A stretch of 38,362 nucleotides of DNA from Microcaldota archaeon (GCA_021785805.1 JAJYEJ010000002.1:3073-41434), one strand, 5' to 3'. Positions 1 to 8,434 are shown, counted from the stretch's first letter. Numbers and translations are program-made. The notes: generated by a model from the sequence alone, not told the origin.

Positions 1-275
1 AGCACTCCGGTCAATGGGCTTATCGTCACCGTCGGGGTGGTCGTGTTCGGAATCGCCTTCAGTACTGGAGGGGTCGCATTGAAGTAAATCGGTGTCGCAC
101 CACCGTTCGCTATGACGAGATGAAGCGTTTCGCTTCCGCTCATATTCACTACGAAGTTCAGCGGACCTGCTACCTCCTCAAGCTGGCCGTTGGCCACTCC
201 AAGGTCAAGCAGAGAGAAAGAAAGAAAAAGCAAGAGAAGGACCGATAAAGCTATAGTCCTCTCTTTGTTCGGCAT
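1..275 (-). CDS. Secreted beta-rich protein, N-terminal part (runs off window)
   Basis: The ATG at 275 opens a frame that continues past position 1, so only about 91 N-terminal residues are visible. They begin with MPNKERTIALSVLLLLFL, a charged start followed by a leucine-rich hydrophobic stretch and VANGQ, which reads as a Sec signal peptide. The remainder is beta-rich and Ser/Thr/Asn-rich (LNFVVNMSGSETLHLVIANG), resembling the Ig-like modules of archaeal surface proteins. A GGTG ribosome-binding sequence lies about eight bases upstream. The gene starts 13 bases after the stop of the secreted protein at 289-798, so the two are probably co-transcribed. I do not recognise a specific family. 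Function is inferred only as extracellular or cell-surface. Confidence 0.75.
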   Translation of the reverse strand, partial: MPNKERTIALSVLLLLFLSFSLLDLGVANGQLEEVAGPLNFVVNMSGSETLHLVIANGGATPIYFNATPPVLKAIPNTTTPTVTISPLTGV

Positions 276-288
276 TCACATAACACCA

Positions 289-798
289 TTAGCAGGTTAC
301 TTCCAGTGTTATCGTCTGCGTATATACTGCCGCTGTCTGCCCTGCTGGAACATTGAGCCCGAAGTATATGTCATTCGTTGATGCTCCGGTCGGGACAACT
401 ATCCCGGTGTCGACCCCAGTGGTGTATCCCAATGCGGTTCCCGGACCTCCCGATGTTTTCGCCCACAGGGTATTGCTCACACCCATCGTGCCCGAAGGGG
501 ATCCAGTCCAATCTACGCCATATACGACAGCATTCGCATTAGTGTTGCCTATCGTGTCCGAAAGCACTATAACATTTGTAGTCGGTGCGCTTGAGCCTGG
601 CAGTACTGTGCCAAAGCTAATCGCAGTGTTCGATATGTCGAGAGCGCACGTGAGAGGCACATTGACCGTGCCCGTAATCGTGTTCGTCGCGGCGCCTGCA
701 AACATCACTCCGCCTTGCAACAGAGCGAATCCCAACACTGCGAGAAGCATTGCCGTAGCTGCTATGCCGAAGCCAGCCGCTGTCCTATTACTTCTCAT
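289..798 (-). CDS. Small secreted protein with Cys-framed beta domain
   Basis: This 169-residue protein has an N-terminal signal peptide or anchor (about residues 8-36, ATAMLLAVLGFALLQGGVMF) followed by a beta-rich domain. The domain begins at a cysteine in TCALDISNTAISFGTVLPG and ends at the terminal residue, also cysteine (YTQTITLEVTC). A similar domain with the same framing cysteines closes the 1249-residue protein encoded just upstream (CGIDVSDNNIAFGTVYP to YTQTITLETSC). This indicates a domain family duplicated within the cluster, probably closed by a disulfide between its two ends. The C-FG opening and the Y-T-x-T-I-T ending vaguely resemble fimbrial or WxL-type beta sandwiches, but that resemblance is weak. 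A TATA box lies about 32 bases upstream of the ATG, implying a very short leader. Confidence 0.8.
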   Translation of the reverse strand: MRSNRTAAGFGIAATAMLLAVLGFALLQGGVMFAGAATNTITGTVNVPLTCALDISNTAISFGTVLPGSSAPTTNVIVLSDTIGNTNANAVVYGVDWTGSPSGTMGVSNTLWAKTSGGPGTALGYTTGVDTGIVVPTGASTNDIYFGLNVPAGQTAAVYTQTITLEVTC

Positions 799-823
799 TT
801 AATCGCCTACTCAATTCTGTATG

Positions 824-837
824 TTAAATTAAAAAGC
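824..837 (-). promoter_or_regulatory. TATA box for the 289-798 gene
   Basis: On the minus strand the sequence CTTTTTAATTTAAC lies about 32 bases before the ATG at 798. That matches an archaeal TATA box with a leader of only a few bases. It sits in the 73-base gap after the large surface-protein gene, so the small secreted genes can be transcribed independently of it. Confidence 0.55.
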
Positions 838-871
838 CTTTTGGTATCGTTCAGTATAATGGAATGGCACC

Positions 872-3800
872 TCAACAGCTCGTCTCGAGGGTTATGGTCT
901 GGGTATACGAAGGCGACGGGGACTGTCCTGTAGGCACACCAAGACCGAAATATATGTCGTTTCCGGAGCCTGCCGGGAGCAGTATGCCTGTGTTGGCCGG
1001 GAGGGTCCCGAGCGGCGTAGCCGAGCCCCATGGGGTGCCGCTGGTCTTCGAATAGACCGTATTGCTCACCCCGAAGTTCAATGGCCCTGAAGCCCAGTTG
1101 TTTCCGTAGACGAACAATATGGAGTTGACGTTCCCTACGTCGGTGACCGCCACCGAGTTGTCCGTAGGCAGGCTTGTGGAGGGGTATACGGTCCCGAAAG
1201 CTATGTTGTTGTCGCTCACGTCTATCCCGCATGTCGCCGGGGTGAAAGTAACCTGGACCGTATTGCCTGCGATGGCGGCTCCCGAAGCTGGAGATACAAG
1301 ATAATTCACCGCCCCGACCATCTGGTCAGGTATGCTGTAAGAGTACGTTCCTGGCGTGTCCTGGAACTGTATCGTATTCTGTGTCGAGGAAAGCGTCTGT
1401 CCATTGTATATGACGTTCCACGCGTTTCCGCCTGGGAGACCGGTCTCGGCGAAGCTGGTTATCCCGTTCCAGTCCGCTGTAACGATACCGTTGCCGTTGA
1501 CGTTGAGGTTGGTCACTGTGGCTATGGAGTTGAAAACTGTGAGGTTGGCGCTATTGCTTGTCGTCCACCTGCTGAATACGTAGTTGCCGGAGGGCGGCGC
1601 CAGAGCCTGTATGTTTCCGGTCCCTATGACTCTCATCACCTGTCCATTCGAATATACGCTCTCGTTCGTGTTTATTGTCGCCGAGGACGGGGTGTCATCC
1701 AGTGTCACATACCTGGGCTGGAACACATAAGCCGCAAGCGCGACTGCTCCGGCGGATTTTGGCGTCGCGGAGGCGGTGTAGCTCCCAGATGCCGTGTTCG
1801 TGCAGGTTGCGATTTCGGTAGCGGCGCCAGGATTCCCGGCGTAATCCGCCAGTAGGTATTCCTGCCGTGTGCAGCCGCTCGGTATCGATGTGCTTGAGAA
1901 CTCCTGCCCGCCGCTCGCTATCAACAGCAATACGAAGGAGTTGGAGGAGGCCACATTGTAGTTGAGCGTCTGACTCGTTACGCTGTTGCCTGCGCTTGTA
2001 TACAGTTGGTAATTGGTCTGATTTATCCCTATCCCGGCTATGGACTCTCCAGCATTCCCGGAGGCGCCTACCGTATTCGCGGAGCATACGTTTGTGTTCT
2101 GATGCCCCACTGATGCGGCCGGGGGCGGACTGGAAGCGTCTGTAGCATTAGCGTCTCCGAACCACGTCAGAGGCTTTGGCGAAGTCGAGAATGTCGTAAA
2201 GGCGCCTGCATTGCAGTAGTGTCCCGAATATGCGCCAGGGAGGGAAACGGACAACAGGCCGCCCAGAGGCAACGAGTTCGAGCCGAAGCTGAACGGTACC
2301 GAATATGCGGCAGCCGTTATCTGGAAATTTCCTGTCAGCGAAGCTGAAGTATAGTTCGCGTTTCCAAGCGTGTCGAACAACTCGGCGTAGGTCCCCGGGG
2401 CTGAACTCGTGGTATACGCCGAAGATGACGAGGTCGTCGCGGTAAGGACATTGTTGACATATAAGCTTCCAGTAAGCTGGGAGTTGTAGGTCGTTATGGA
2501 ATAATCCACCACGCCCCCGTTGCCGTCATATTGATAGCTCTGCGGCACAGTGAGGGAGAGCGAAGGATAGGCCTGCACTACTGTCAGGGCGTTGTCCGAC
2601 GTATACTGGCTTACTGTGGAATCGTATGCCACTACGTTATACGTGCCTGCCGGCATCGGTGCGTCGGAAGGGGGGTTGCATGTCGAAATGGCATCACAGG
2701 ATACCGATCCAGTGCCAGTGGCAACCACGCTTCCGGGGGATGTCCCTTTCCCTACTAATATCTGTACAGTATCGGAACCGGATGGTGCTGTCGCAGTTAT
2801 CGTGTCACCCTGGTCATACGCGACCGAATTGCTCTGCATAACCAACGATAACGTACCTGCCTTGGAGAAGGCCACAGAGACGGAATTCCCAGCCACTGCG
2901 CTCCCGCTTTGGGGGAACGGGACATAGGTGCTTCCGCCAACTATTTGATTGGCTATGGAAAACGGATACGTCCCAGGTACGGTATCGAACGTGAGCGTAT
3001 TCGATGTCGAGGATTCCAATGAACTGTCATATACGACGTTCCATGTGGTGCTTGGAGGTAGCCCTGACTCGCTGAATGCGGTTATCCCATTGAAATCCGC
3101 GGTTATTATCCCATTGCCTTCTATGGTGGCCACGGTCGACGTCGAGAGCGCGTTCCCGATTACTATATTCGATGGATTGCTCACGGTCCAGCCTGTAAAG
3201 CTGTATGTCCCTGTCGCAGGCGCAGCTGCCGTTATGGGATTCGTCCCTATCACGGTCATCGTCGCCCCGTTCGGATAGCGGATCCCGTTATTGGTTATTA
3301 TGTTCCCTGTAGCTGGATTTATGTCCAATACGACCCCATAGGGGGCGAAGACATATGCTGCCAAAACCCCTATGCCGGGGGATGCCGATGGCGTCATGGT
3401 AAGCGTGTATGTGCCTGGATTCTGTGTGCATACTGCACTTACGGATGAATCCTGTCCGGAGGTGAGCAGGGACGTGGTCTTGGTGCAGCCTGAAGGCAGG
3501 GCGCCCAGGGAGCAATCCTCCCATCCGCATGCACCGACGATCGCGACAAAGCTATTCGACGCGCCCACCGTATAACTCAGCGTTGTCTTAGAACCGCCGC
3601 TCACGTTCGCCGCACTATACTGCGCGGACCTTGAGATGAGCGCATTGAATCCTATCCCTGAAGTTATCTCATACCACGAGGTGGACTGCTGGCACCACCC
3701 GACATTGGTCGACTGGTATCCTGTCGAGGCGCAGTTGCCTCCGCAGCTGCTGTAATAAGCGCTCTTCGCCACGGTGAACGATTCTGCAGGTATGCTGTAT

Positions 3801-4621
3801 CCTCCGGTACCGCATGCGAATACGTACGACGTGAAGCCTGGAGGCAGCGTAAGTACGACGTTGGTGGTGGAGCTTGACTGGGTATTCCCTGCAAGATAAG
3901 AGACCGCATAGCTCGAGAGCGAATCCGATACGCCTGAGAAGTAGAATGACGTGATGTTTGAACCGTATAAGGAGGTCGGGAGAGGAAGCCACTTCCCGCT
4001 GTTGTATTTGAACAAGGTAACGTTGCCCGGATTTCCACCGTTGCCTATGATCCAGCTTCTGGGGACAGAGAAATTATACGTGACGTTCGATATGAACTGA
4101 TCGGCATTCGCTGCAGTGCCGAGCAGGGAGGCAGCGCTCTGATTGATCTGTATGTATTGATAGACATCGCCAGGTGCGGTTTCCGGCGCCTGACTAAAAG
4201 GTACGGACGAGTTCGATACCGTGATGTTGAGCTGCTTTATCCTGCTATGCAGCCGTATATCCATGCTCCTGAACGCGGTCCCTCCCAGGCTGATGCGGAA
4301 CCTCTCCCCTCTCACGTCTAACGATCCCCTCCATTCCATCCCTGTGCCGTTAAGAGCGAAGCCCTCCGGAGGCGTGCCTATGGAAAGTTGCGCTCCGTAT
4401 GTTCCGGTTCCGTTCGTCTGGTTGCCTCCGTACGATGTGGTGTTGGCCGATATGTTGCCTGACGCCTCACTGCTGTTATATCCGCCAGATGATGAATTGG
4501 TCGCGTTCGTATGATTGTAAGCCGTATCGCCTGCCGCTCCAGCATGAGCTATCAGTGCTGCCATAGAAAGCAGCATTCCGATTACGAGCCAAGCGAGAAC
4601 CAGATGCACATTCCTGATCAT
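872..4621 (-). CDS. Large multidomain secreted surface protein with PGF-pre-PGF domain
   Basis: This 1249-residue protein starts with a signal peptide (about 1-29) and then a Ser/Thr/Asn stretch (36-74) holding eight N-x-S/T sequons: N36, 39, 42, 49, 56, 60, 67 and 70. Residues about 103-245 read as a PGF-pre-PGF domain (ISNVTYNFSVPRSWI, TLFKYNSGKWLPL). Two related blocks follow, at about 330-585 and 866-1126. Each carries a SGCT cysteine motif, an AAYVF strand, and the thermopsin-associated motif F-x-E-x-G-L-P followed by W-N-V. An Ig-like region (about 590-780) separates them. The C-terminal 120 residues match the domain of the 289-798 protein. There is no C-terminal membrane anchor or PGF-CTERM signal. 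It is probably a heavily glycosylated surface or secreted protein; its binding target is unknown. Confidence 0.85.
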   Translation of the reverse strand: MIRNVHLVLAWLVIGMLLSMAALIAHAGAAGDTAYNHTNATNSSSGGYNSSEASGNISANTTSYGGNQTNGTGTYGAQLSIGTPPEGFALNGTGMEWRGSLDVRGERFRISLGGTAFRSMDIRLHSRIKQLNITVSNSSVPFSQAPETAPGDVYQYIQINQSAASLLGTAANADQFISNVTYNFSVPRSWIIGNGGNPGNVTLFKYNSGKWLPLPTSLYGSNITSFYFSGVSDSLSSYAVSYLAGNTQSSSTTNVVLTLPPGFTSYVFACGTGGYSIPAESFTVAKSAYYSSCGGNCASTGYQSTNVGWCQQSTSWYEITSGIGFNALISRSAQYSAANVSGGSKTTLSYTVGASNSFVAIVGACGWEDCSLGALPSGCTKTTSLLTSGQDSSVSAVCTQNPGTYTLTMTPSASPGIGVLAAYVFAPYGVVLDINPATGNIITNNGIRYPNGATMTVIGTNPITAAAPATGTYSFTGWTVSNPSNIVIGNALSTSTVATIEGNGIITADFNGITAFSESGLPPSTTWNVVYDSSLESSTSNTLTFDTVPGTYPFSIANQIVGGSTYVPFPQSGSAVAGNSVSVAFSKAGTLSLVMQSNSVAYDQGDTITATAPSGSDTVQILVGKGTSPGSVVATGTGSVSCDAISTCNPPSDAPMPAGTYNVVAYDSTVSQYTSDNALTVVQAYPSLSLTVPQSYQYDGNGGVVDYSITTYNSQLTGSLYVNNVLTATTSSSSAYTTSSAPGTYAELFDTLGNANYTSASLTGNFQITAAAYSVPFSFGSNSLPLGGLLSVSLPGAYSGHYCNAGAFTTFSTSPKPLTWFGDANATDASSPPPAASVGHQNTNVCSANTVGASGNAGESIAGIGINQTNYQLYTSAGNSVTSQTLNYNVASSNSFVLLLIASGGQEFSSTSIPSGCTRQEYLLADYAGNPGAATEIATCTNTASGSYTASATPKSAGAVALAAYVFQPRYVTLDDTPSSATINTNESVYSNGQVMRVIGTGNIQALAPPSGNYVFSRWTTSNSANLTVFNSIATVTNLNVNGNGIVTADWNGITSFAETGLPGGNAWNVIYNGQTLSSTQNTIQFQDTPGTYSYSIPDQMVGAVNYLVSPASGAAIAGNTVQVTFTPATCGIDVSDNNIAFGTVYPSTSLPTDNSVAVTDVGNVNSILFVYGNNWASGPLNFGVSNTVYSKTSGTPWGSATPLGTLPANTGILLPAGSGNDIYFGLGVPTGQSPSPSYTQTITLETSC
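1244..2026 (-). repeat. Internal protein repeat, copy B of the surface protein
   Basis: This stretch encodes residues about 866-1126 of the large surface protein and parallels copy A block by block (SSNSFV, IPSGCT, AAYVF, GNGIVTADWNGIT, FAETGLPGGNAWNV, PGTYSYSI). It runs straight into the Cys-framed C-terminal domain. Confidence 0.7.
2867..3634 (-). repeat. Internal protein repeat, copy A of the surface protein
   Basis: This stretch encodes residues about 330-585 of the large surface protein. Landmarks shared with copy B are ASNSFV, LPSGCT/IPSGCT, AAYVF, GNGI-TADFNGIT, the GLP/WNV motif, PGTY and GxAxAGNxVxVxF. Conservation is at the protein level; the DNA is clearly diverged, so the duplication is old. 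Confidence 0.7.
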
Positions 4622-4647
4622 GCTACCACTACAAATTATGCGGGAGA

Positions 4648-4657
4648 CTTATTAAGG
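4648..4657. promoter_or_regulatory. Single TATA element between divergent genes
   Basis: CTTATTAAGG reads CCTTAATAAG on the other strand, so it can serve as a TATA box in both directions. Its centre is about 31 bases from the surface-protein ATG (4621) and about 41 to 47 bases from the phosphohexomutase starts. No other AT-rich box lies in the 71-base gap. Confidence 0.5.
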
Positions 4658-4692
4658 TTTTCATAGCAGATAACCTAAGGATCTGCAAAGGG

Positions 4693-6078
4693 ATGTCCAT
4701 GTCATATGCGATAAGGTTCGGCACTAACGGATGGAGGGACAGGATGGACGGTGGGTTCAGCGAAGAGAATGTCCTAAGGGCGCTTCACGCCATAGCCGCA
4801 TACTCGAAAAAGACCTACGGCAAAGGCACCGTCATAATCGGTTTCGACGCCAGGAACCATTCACTGGAGTACGCACACCTGGCTTATGACATGTTCACGT
4901 CACAGGGCTTCGATGCGATGATGACCGACTCCCCGACCCCGACTCCTGTGCTGGAATTTTCCGTCAAGGATAAGGGCGCCGTCTGCGGTGTGGAGATAAC
5001 CGCGAGCCACAACCCTGCAGTGTATAACGGCATAAAGTTCATACCTGGATACGGCGCCCCAGCGAGCAAGGCGATAACAGACGAGATAGAGCGAATGGTG
5101 CCGTTTCACGCTGGTGTCCCAAGGCACGCCGAGCCGAAGACATTCTCGCCAAAAGCGGAGTACCTTAACGCGATAAAAGGGAAGATAGACCTTGGCAAGG
5201 TATCATCGCTCAGGGTAGTGGTGGATCCGTTCTACGGGACCACTATCGGATACCTGTCAGAAGCGCTCGCACAGGATGGGGTCAAGGTGGAGCAGATACA
5301 CAGCAATTACGACCCGGACTTCGGCGGCATGAACCCGGAGCCGAATGAAGAGTCGACCGCAGAGCTTGCTAAGAAAGTGCTCGAAACAGGAGCGGATATC
5401 GGAATAGCGAACGACGGCGACGGTGACAGATTTGTAGCCATAGACGGCAAAGGCGCGTTCTACCCTTCAAACAAGGCATGCCTTATAATCGCGGAGTACC
5501 TGTTCGGCACAAAAAGGAAAACCGGCAGGGTCGCCAAGACGGTCGCCGTTACCGCTGCGCTTGATAGGCTGTGCGAGGCGTATGGCGTCCCAGTGACTGA
5601 GGTCCCGGTGGGCTCCAAGTACATATCGCAGGAATTGATGGATGGCGCAGTTCTGGGAGTGGAGTCCACGGCAGGAGTCAGTTTCGGGTGGTGGCTCCCG
5701 GACAGGGACGGCATAGCGGCAGGGATGCTACTGTGCGAGATCATGGCGAACACCGGAAAACCGCTCGACACGCTGTGGCAGGAGGCAGCGAGCAAGTATG
5801 GATACGGGGTATACGAGGAGTTGGAATTTCCCCTCCAGCAGAAGCTTGAGGTGAACATGGACTTCCTTGTGAAAGAGGATTCCCGTTCTGAGTTCGGAGG
5901 GGCGCAGATAACAGGAAGGAGCAAGATCGATGGGATAAAGTTCCTTCTGGATGATGGGGCTTGGGTGTTAATAAGACGGTCCGGCACCGAACCCCTGGTA
6001 AGGGTTTACATAGAAGCTGCAACGAAGAGCAGGGCCGACGAGCTCATCGTGGCGGTAAAAAGGATCCTCGGATTATAG
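4693..6078 (+). CDS. Phosphohexomutase (phosphoglucomutase/phosphomannomutase family)
   Basis: The 461-residue length is normal for the alpha-D-phosphohexomutase family, which moves phosphate between the C1 and C6 positions of hexose phosphates through a phosphoserine. The visible active-site motifs are TASHNP (103-108, catalytic Ser105), the magnesium loop DGDGDR (241-246), a sugar-recognition segment GVESTAG, and the phosphate-binding RRSGTEP near residue 428. Substrate (glucose, mannose or glucosamine phosphate) cannot be decided from these motifs. The product would feed sugar-nucleotide synthesis for glycosylation. The ATG at 4693 and a second at 4699 are both possible. An AAGGG Shine-Dalgarno at 4688-4692 is better spaced for 4699. 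Its stop is immediately adjacent to the convergent stop of the next gene. Confidence 0.93.
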   Translation: MSMSYAIRFGTNGWRDRMDGGFSEENVLRALHAIAAYSKKTYGKGTVIIGFDARNHSLEYAHLAYDMFTSQGFDAMMTDSPTPTPVLEFSVKDKGAVCGVEITASHNPAVYNGIKFIPGYGAPASKAITDEIERMVPFHAGVPRHAEPKTFSPKAEYLNAIKGKIDLGKVSSLRVVVDPFYGTTIGYLSEALAQDGVKVEQIHSNYDPDFGGMNPEPNEESTAELAKKVLETGADIGIANDGDGDRFVAIDGKGAFYPSNKACLIIAEYLFGTKRKTGRVAKTVAVTAALDRLCEAYGVPVTEVPVGSKYISQELMDGAVLGVESTAGVSFGWWLPDRDGIAAGMLLCEIMANTGKPLDTLWQEAASKYGYGVYEELEFPLQQKLEVNMDFLVKEDSRSEFGGAQITGRSKIDGIKFLLDDGAWVLIRRSGTEPLVRVYIEAATKSRADELIVAVKRILGL

Positions 6079-7149
6079 CGCCTTCGCCCTATCGCCCGCG
6101 TCTGTGCGCAGCGAGCCTATCGCATCAAAGTAGACCCCTTCGTTCTCATGTATGTATCCCAGAAGGGTCTGGCAGTCCTCGTGCGGCAACAACGGTGTCG
6201 AAGAGAGCAGTCTAACGGTCTCTATATCTATCACTAAGCCTGTCCTGCTCAGCTTTATCAATCCTGCCATCGCCCTGCCCGCCATGCTGAGTATCCAATC
6301 CAGATTCGCGCGCCTCCTTACTCCGTCCAAAGCGGCTTCGTATGCGGCTATCGGCTCCTTCAATGCCTTCAGGTTGTCGTCCAGCGCCCTTGCGTCGAGC
6401 ATAAGCCTATTCGAGGTAGCGACATCGTCGACGTTCAGTAACCTCTCCAGGTTGACCCTGCTAAAGAATACATTGAGTACGTCCTTGACGCAGTCCATGG
6501 CTTTGGTCGTGAGGGCATAATATGTATGGATCTCGGTAAGTCCACCGATCGTCTCCTTGACCTTATCGCTTGCCTCCCCTCCGTCCTTGACGTAAGCCAG
6601 TGCGGCGTCTATCGCCGCCTTCAGCTTCGGGATGTCCCGCTCATCCTGGCCCACCAAGCCATCAAATATACCGTCAACGGATTCGTCCAGGCCGCAAGGG
6701 TCAAAGGCATCCGCCAGCCTGCGGAGAATCTCAACAGTGTAGTGGAAGTTCTGCGGCCCAATCATATTATAGAGATCGTAGCCAATCTGTGTCCAGTCTC
6801 CAGTGTCGCCTTCGAGCCTGGACACGAGCGAATCCGAATCCTTGCACATGTCGTTTGCAAGCCCCATTGCCACGGTGGCGTACTCGATCCTAAGGATATC
6901 AAGTATGATCTGTACCTCGTCCCCGTGGATAAAATTCCTGGCTTTGTCGGACCTGACCTTAGGGGAATCTATTGGATTGAACTTGCCGTCAAAGAAGAAG
7001 ATATGCTCGAACAGCCCGCTTAGCTGCGATGTTACCTCATTAGCCCTACCCAGTGCGCGTTCTCCATAATCGATTGCGCAGTCATTGTGCAGTGTAATCT
7101 CCATCCCGCTTATTGGCATTATGTTCTTTCCGGTTTTGCGTGCATCCAT
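6073..7149 (-). CDS. Hypothetical helical protein, 358 aa
   Basis: I do not recognise this family. The protein is soluble in appearance (no signal peptide or membrane segment) and rich in Ala, Leu, Asp and Glu with predicted helices throughout. Its most distinctive stretches are HIFFFDGKFNPIDSP near residue 49 and NMIGPQNFHYTVEIL in the middle. It has few cysteines and no nucleotide-binding motif that I can see. The start at 7149 gives a leader of roughly 28 bases from the TATA box; a Met at residue 11 is an alternative. The stop codon abuts the convergent stop of the phosphohexomutase. It is the most downstream of three unrecognised minus-strand genes (6073-8434), each with its own TATA box, so they are neighbours rather than a proven operon. 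Confidence 0.75.
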   Translation of the reverse strand: MDARKTGKNIMPISGMEITLHNDCAIDYGERALGRANEVTSQLSGLFEHIFFFDGKFNPIDSPKVRSDKARNFIHGDEVQIILDILRIEYATVAMGLANDMCKDSDSLVSRLEGDTGDWTQIGYDLYNMIGPQNFHYTVEILRRLADAFDPCGLDESVDGIFDGLVGQDERDIPKLKAAIDAALAYVKDGGEASDKVKETIGGLTEIHTYYALTTKAMDCVKDVLNVFFSRVNLERLLNVDDVATSNRLMLDARALDDNLKALKEPIAAYEAALDGVRRRANLDWILSMAGRAMAGLIKLSRTGLVIDIETVRLLSSTPLLPHEDCQTLLGYIHENEGVYFDAIGSLRTDAGDRAKAL

Positions 7150-7195
7150 AGAAACACTCGATACGAACGGTTCGACCGCAGGCGGTTGCGTGCTT

Positions 7196-7208
7196 CAGAT
7201 ATAAAAAG
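7196..7208 (-). promoter_or_regulatory. TATA box for the 6073-7149 gene
   Basis: CTTTTTATATCTG on the minus strand lies about 54 bases before the ATG at 7149, inside the 74-base gap after the 7224-7709 gene. It suggests independent transcription with a leader of about 28 bases. Confidence 0.5.
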
Positions 7209-7223
7209 GCATACCATCAGGTT

Positions 7224-7709
7224 TCAGGAATCGGATTGGTCCTTCCTCATCATTCTTAACAACTGCTCATGGTACTGTTCCGAAGGATTGTAAGAAGGCA
7301 TCTCCGGATGGGTGCTGAAGTAAGAGCCCTTGAACGGCTTGTTGTTCAGATAAATCTCCAACATGAATGCGTCGCTGCACTTCATCGCCCCTCTCAGCAC
7401 GACCAGGAATGCCGCATCATTCGTATAATCCGATATCTCCTGCAGGTTCCTGGCAACTCCGATACGATCCTTTATGTCAGGGAACTTGGCAAAAAGCCCG
7501 GCACATCCTGCCATCGCCTCCGGCACCTTGCGGAGCCCTATCATCGCAAGATGCATCCCTATCTCGTCGGCATCCCTAACTCCTTTTCCCGAAAGCGAGT
7601 CTACGAGTGAACGGACGTAATCCAAAGCGCGGGTTTCAATCTCGGGCCTTGGCCGGCTTATATCAAATCTCCCATCGTGTGCCAAAGCATGTGGCGCTCC
7701 TGTTACCAT
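7224..7709 (-). CDS. Hypothetical helical protein, 161 aa
   Basis: The family is not recognised. The product is a small, apparently soluble protein with predicted helices (ALDYVRSLVDSL, LAMIGLRKVPEAMAGCAGLF) and a polar C-terminus ending in a Met/Arg/Lys/Asp stretch. No catalytic motif, signal peptide or membrane span is visible. The start is well supported: GGGAGGT at 7719-7725 sits nine bases before the ATG, and a TATA box lies about 42 bases upstream. It lies between two other unknown genes in the same orientation with short gaps. Confidence 0.72.
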   Translation of the reverse strand: MVTGAPHALAHDGRFDISRPRPEIETRALDYVRSLVDSLSGKGVRDADEIGMHLAMIGLRKVPEAMAGCAGLFAKFPDIKDRIGVARNLQEISDYTNDAAFLVVLRGAMKCSDAFMLEIYLNNKPFKGSYFSTHPEMPSYNPSEQYHEQLLRMMRKDQSDS

Positions 7710-7718
7710 ATCCTATCA

Positions 7719-7757
7719 ACCTCCCAATATGGCTCCGCTGGACATGATATATAAGCG
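7719..7757 (-). promoter_or_regulatory. TATA box and strong Shine-Dalgarno for the 7224-7709 gene
   Basis: The minus strand shows CGCTTATATATC (7746-7757) followed by GGGAGGT (7719-7725), nine bases before the ATG at 7709. The combination supports a leadered transcript, in contrast to the near-leaderless genes nearby. Confidence 0.6.
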
Positions 7758-7786
7758 TTTCTATAATCCAGCGAGCAACCACTTAG

Positions 7787-8434
7787 CTAAAAGCCATGCC
7801 CTGAGGGCTCTTCGGTTTCGGACGGCGCCTCTTTCCTTAGCCTCCTCACATTTTCCATCCATAACGAGTAGTTTGCCGAAGCCCCGCGGAACATCACGTG
7901 CTCCTTCGTGCCATCCGGATACCCGCTCATCAATACACTGCGTTTGGGTTCCATGTGGTGCATGGCCTCCTCTAGCTCCTTAAGCGAGCGCAACATCATC
8001 CTGCTCACTCCGGTGTGCGCAGGCAGGGCCTCTTGCACTGGGAAAAAAGAGGCCTTGGCGCGCATTACCAGTTTCTTGTGGTGGGGTGCCTCCACTTTTT
8101 GGATATCTGCAATGGCTGCCCTAAAGCCTCCGATGTTGTGGGTCCTCGCCAAATTAGCCAATTGCGTTGAAACGAATACCGATGTCTCCGCATCGGAACG
8201 GGTCTTCCGCATCTCCGTAACAGATTCACGAATCTTTAGCATACCGTCATCGGTCTTGCCTATCTTCTGAAGGTTATTCACTATAGCGGTCAGACGCCTG
8301 CGCCTGTCGTCCGTCATTCCCCCATTCATATAATCGAGGACCAACTTCCTGGCATCCGCAAAGGTCTCTTCCTCAAGCGCATCATGCCATCTAATCCTTG
8401 GCGCATTTTGTTGTCTTGTTTTGCTAGTCGGCAT
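7787..8434 (-). CDS. Hypothetical basic helical protein, about 215 aa
   Basis: The family is not recognised. The reading frame can be extended to a TTG at 8458, but I chose the ATG at 8434 (MPTSKTRQQNAPRIRW). The TATA box centre is about 33 bases upstream of it, which is normal for a short leader; the TTG would fall before the likely transcription start. The protein is basic and helical, with a DDRRRRLTAIVNNLQKIG segment, and has no membrane span. Arg/Lys clusters could bind nucleic acid, but this is a guess. It is the first of three adjacent unrecognised genes on the minus strand. Confidence 0.7.
   Translation of the reverse strand: MPTSKTRQQNAPRIRWHDALEEETFADARKLVLDYMNGGMTDDRRRRLTAIVNNLQKIGKTDDGMLKIRESVTEMRKTRSDAETSVFVSTQLANLARTHNIGGFRAAIADIQKVEAPHHKKLVMRAKASFFPVQEALPAHTGVSRMMLRSLKELEEAMHHMEPKRSVLMSGYPDGTKEHVMFRGASANYSLWMENVRRLRKEAPSETEEPSGHGF

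Noticed and set aside
353..802. Plus-strand open frame of 149 codons over the small secreted gene
   Set aside because: It mirrors the secreted gene on the other strand; the minus frame has a signal peptide, a TATA box and a domain shared with its neighbour.
5460..5987. Minus-strand open frame inside the phosphohexomutase
   Set aside because: The plus strand has all catalytic motifs; the opposite frame is serine/proline-rich shadow.
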